64,000 nt of DNA, taken from the NCBI GenBank assembly GCA_964023205.1, contig OZ026835.1, forward strand, positions 24,937,817 to 25,001,816, in the 5' to 3' direction. The DNA is from Lutraria lutraria (Eukaryota; Mollusca; Bivalvia; Venerida; Mactridae). A program made the translations under genes and the position numbers. Below the pieces are notes generated by a model. That model was not told the origin of the DNA and did not search any database. It was given only the letters and a program-made list of their open reading frames with translations. Below, in pieces: positions 63,440 to 64,000 of the stretch (position 1 is its first letter; every line of letters begins with the position of its first letter).

Positions 63440-63979
63440 CCTTTGTCGATGATGCACGTTTATGCGTGTTCGTTACCTTCAGGGTGTGATAAAAATGAGC
63501 GCATATTACCAAATATAAATCGACTCGACTGAATGCAATCTGAGAATGTGAAAACGAAGGAATGACATTTCAATAAAGTCGTCTTCTTACACATACCCAT
63601 GCTTATATAGTTCCTACCTAGCATGGGGCGTAGTGGGTGTTTGACACAAGACGGCCCCAAATCAGTGGGACAGTTCTCTCCGCATATGCTTACTTTTATT
63701 TTCTTAATTCCTTTGTCGATGATGCACGTTTATGCGTGTTCGTTACCTTCAGGGTGTGATAAAAATGAGCGCATATTACCAGATATAAATCGACTCGACT
63801 GAATGCAATCTGAGAATGTGAAAACGAAGGAATGACATTTCAATAAAGTCGTCTTCTTACACATACCCATGCTTATATAGTTCCTACCTAGCATGGGGCG
63901 TAGTGGGTGTTTGACACAAGACGGCCCCAAATCAGTGGGACAGTTCTCTCCGCATATGCTTACTTTTATTTTCTGAATT
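63440..63979. repeat. Local 270-bp tandem duplication of part of a monomer
   Basis: The segment starting CTTTGTCGATGATGCACG at 63441 restarts at 63711 (period 270). The junction is at TTCTTAATTC and the next monomer continues from the second copy. Both copies share TTACTTTTATTTTCT in place of the usual TTACTTACATTCTT, so the duplication followed that change. Confidence 0.9.
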
Positions 63980-64000
63980 TGTTAAGTTCGCAAATATATG

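Larger units (their letters stand above)
58971..64000. repeat. Satellite array block 3 (~4 copies, runs off the window)
   Basis: The array continues after TE2; bridging the insertion and counting TTAA once gives a monomer of about 1172 bp. These copies carry their own variants: GATCAATTGCC in place of GATCCGTGGCC near 60.76 and 61.95 kb, and AAATGTATACTGATACACC near 61.5 and 62.7 kb. The block ends with a 270-bp partial duplication and continues past base 64000. Confidence 0.96.

Noticed and set aside
63111..63512. 133-codon minus-strand ORF, with a 123-codon plus-strand ORF over the same bases
   Set aside because: Both come from a single monomer whose indels happen to fuse short frames. No other copy keeps them.

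Overview
Eukaryotic, most likely bivalve mollusc, nuclear DNA dominated by a long tandem satellite. There is no intact protein-coding gene, rRNA or CRISPR array. The bivalve assignment is an inference from A+T-rich, intron-like sequence and from dispersed repeats in 51.2-57.5 kb of a kind I associate with bivalve genomes; I cannot name the species.

Layout: (1) 1-7150, satellite with a monomer of exactly 1189 bp in most copies. (2) 7151-10638, a 3.49-kb inverted-repeat DNA transposon (here 'TE1') inserted in one monomer, flanked by a TTA duplication; it holds a decayed minus-strand coding remnant and a minus-strand hammerhead ribozyme motif. (3) 10639-48150, the satellite resumes at the exact base where it stopped, about 32 monomers. 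(4) 48151-58970, a 10.8-kb element ('TE2') with 22-bp perfect terminal inverted repeats and a TTAA duplication; it holds a decayed multi-exon transposase-like gene, a nested 437-bp hAT-type element with a perfect 8-bp duplication, a ~167-bp minisatellite, a SINE-like copy and a tRNA-Thr-like sequence. (5) 58971-64000, the satellite resumes in register, ending with a 270-bp local duplication.

Each satellite monomer carries, on the minus strand, what looks like a complete RNA polymerase III unit: a TATA-like tract about 25-30 bp upstream, a perfect A box, a near-perfect B box and an oligo-T run directly after a ~91-nt tRNA-like body. I count 42 copies. The body keeps D- and T-arm potential but lacks a normal acceptor stem and anticodon arm, so it is tRNA-derived and not a working tRNA. 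Small ORFs recur every 1189 bp only because the monomer recurs.

The satellite has layered structure: monomer classes A/B alternate as ~2378-bp dimers with a class C intruder, class D forms its own dimers, and a 3546-bp trimer is duplicated nearly perfectly at about 31.2-38.3 kb. Copies at 1-24 kb are very alike; those at 26-48 and 59-64 kb are more divergent. The main leads are the Pol III-equipped satellite, the hammerhead motif in TE1 and the large TTAA element with its decayed gene.
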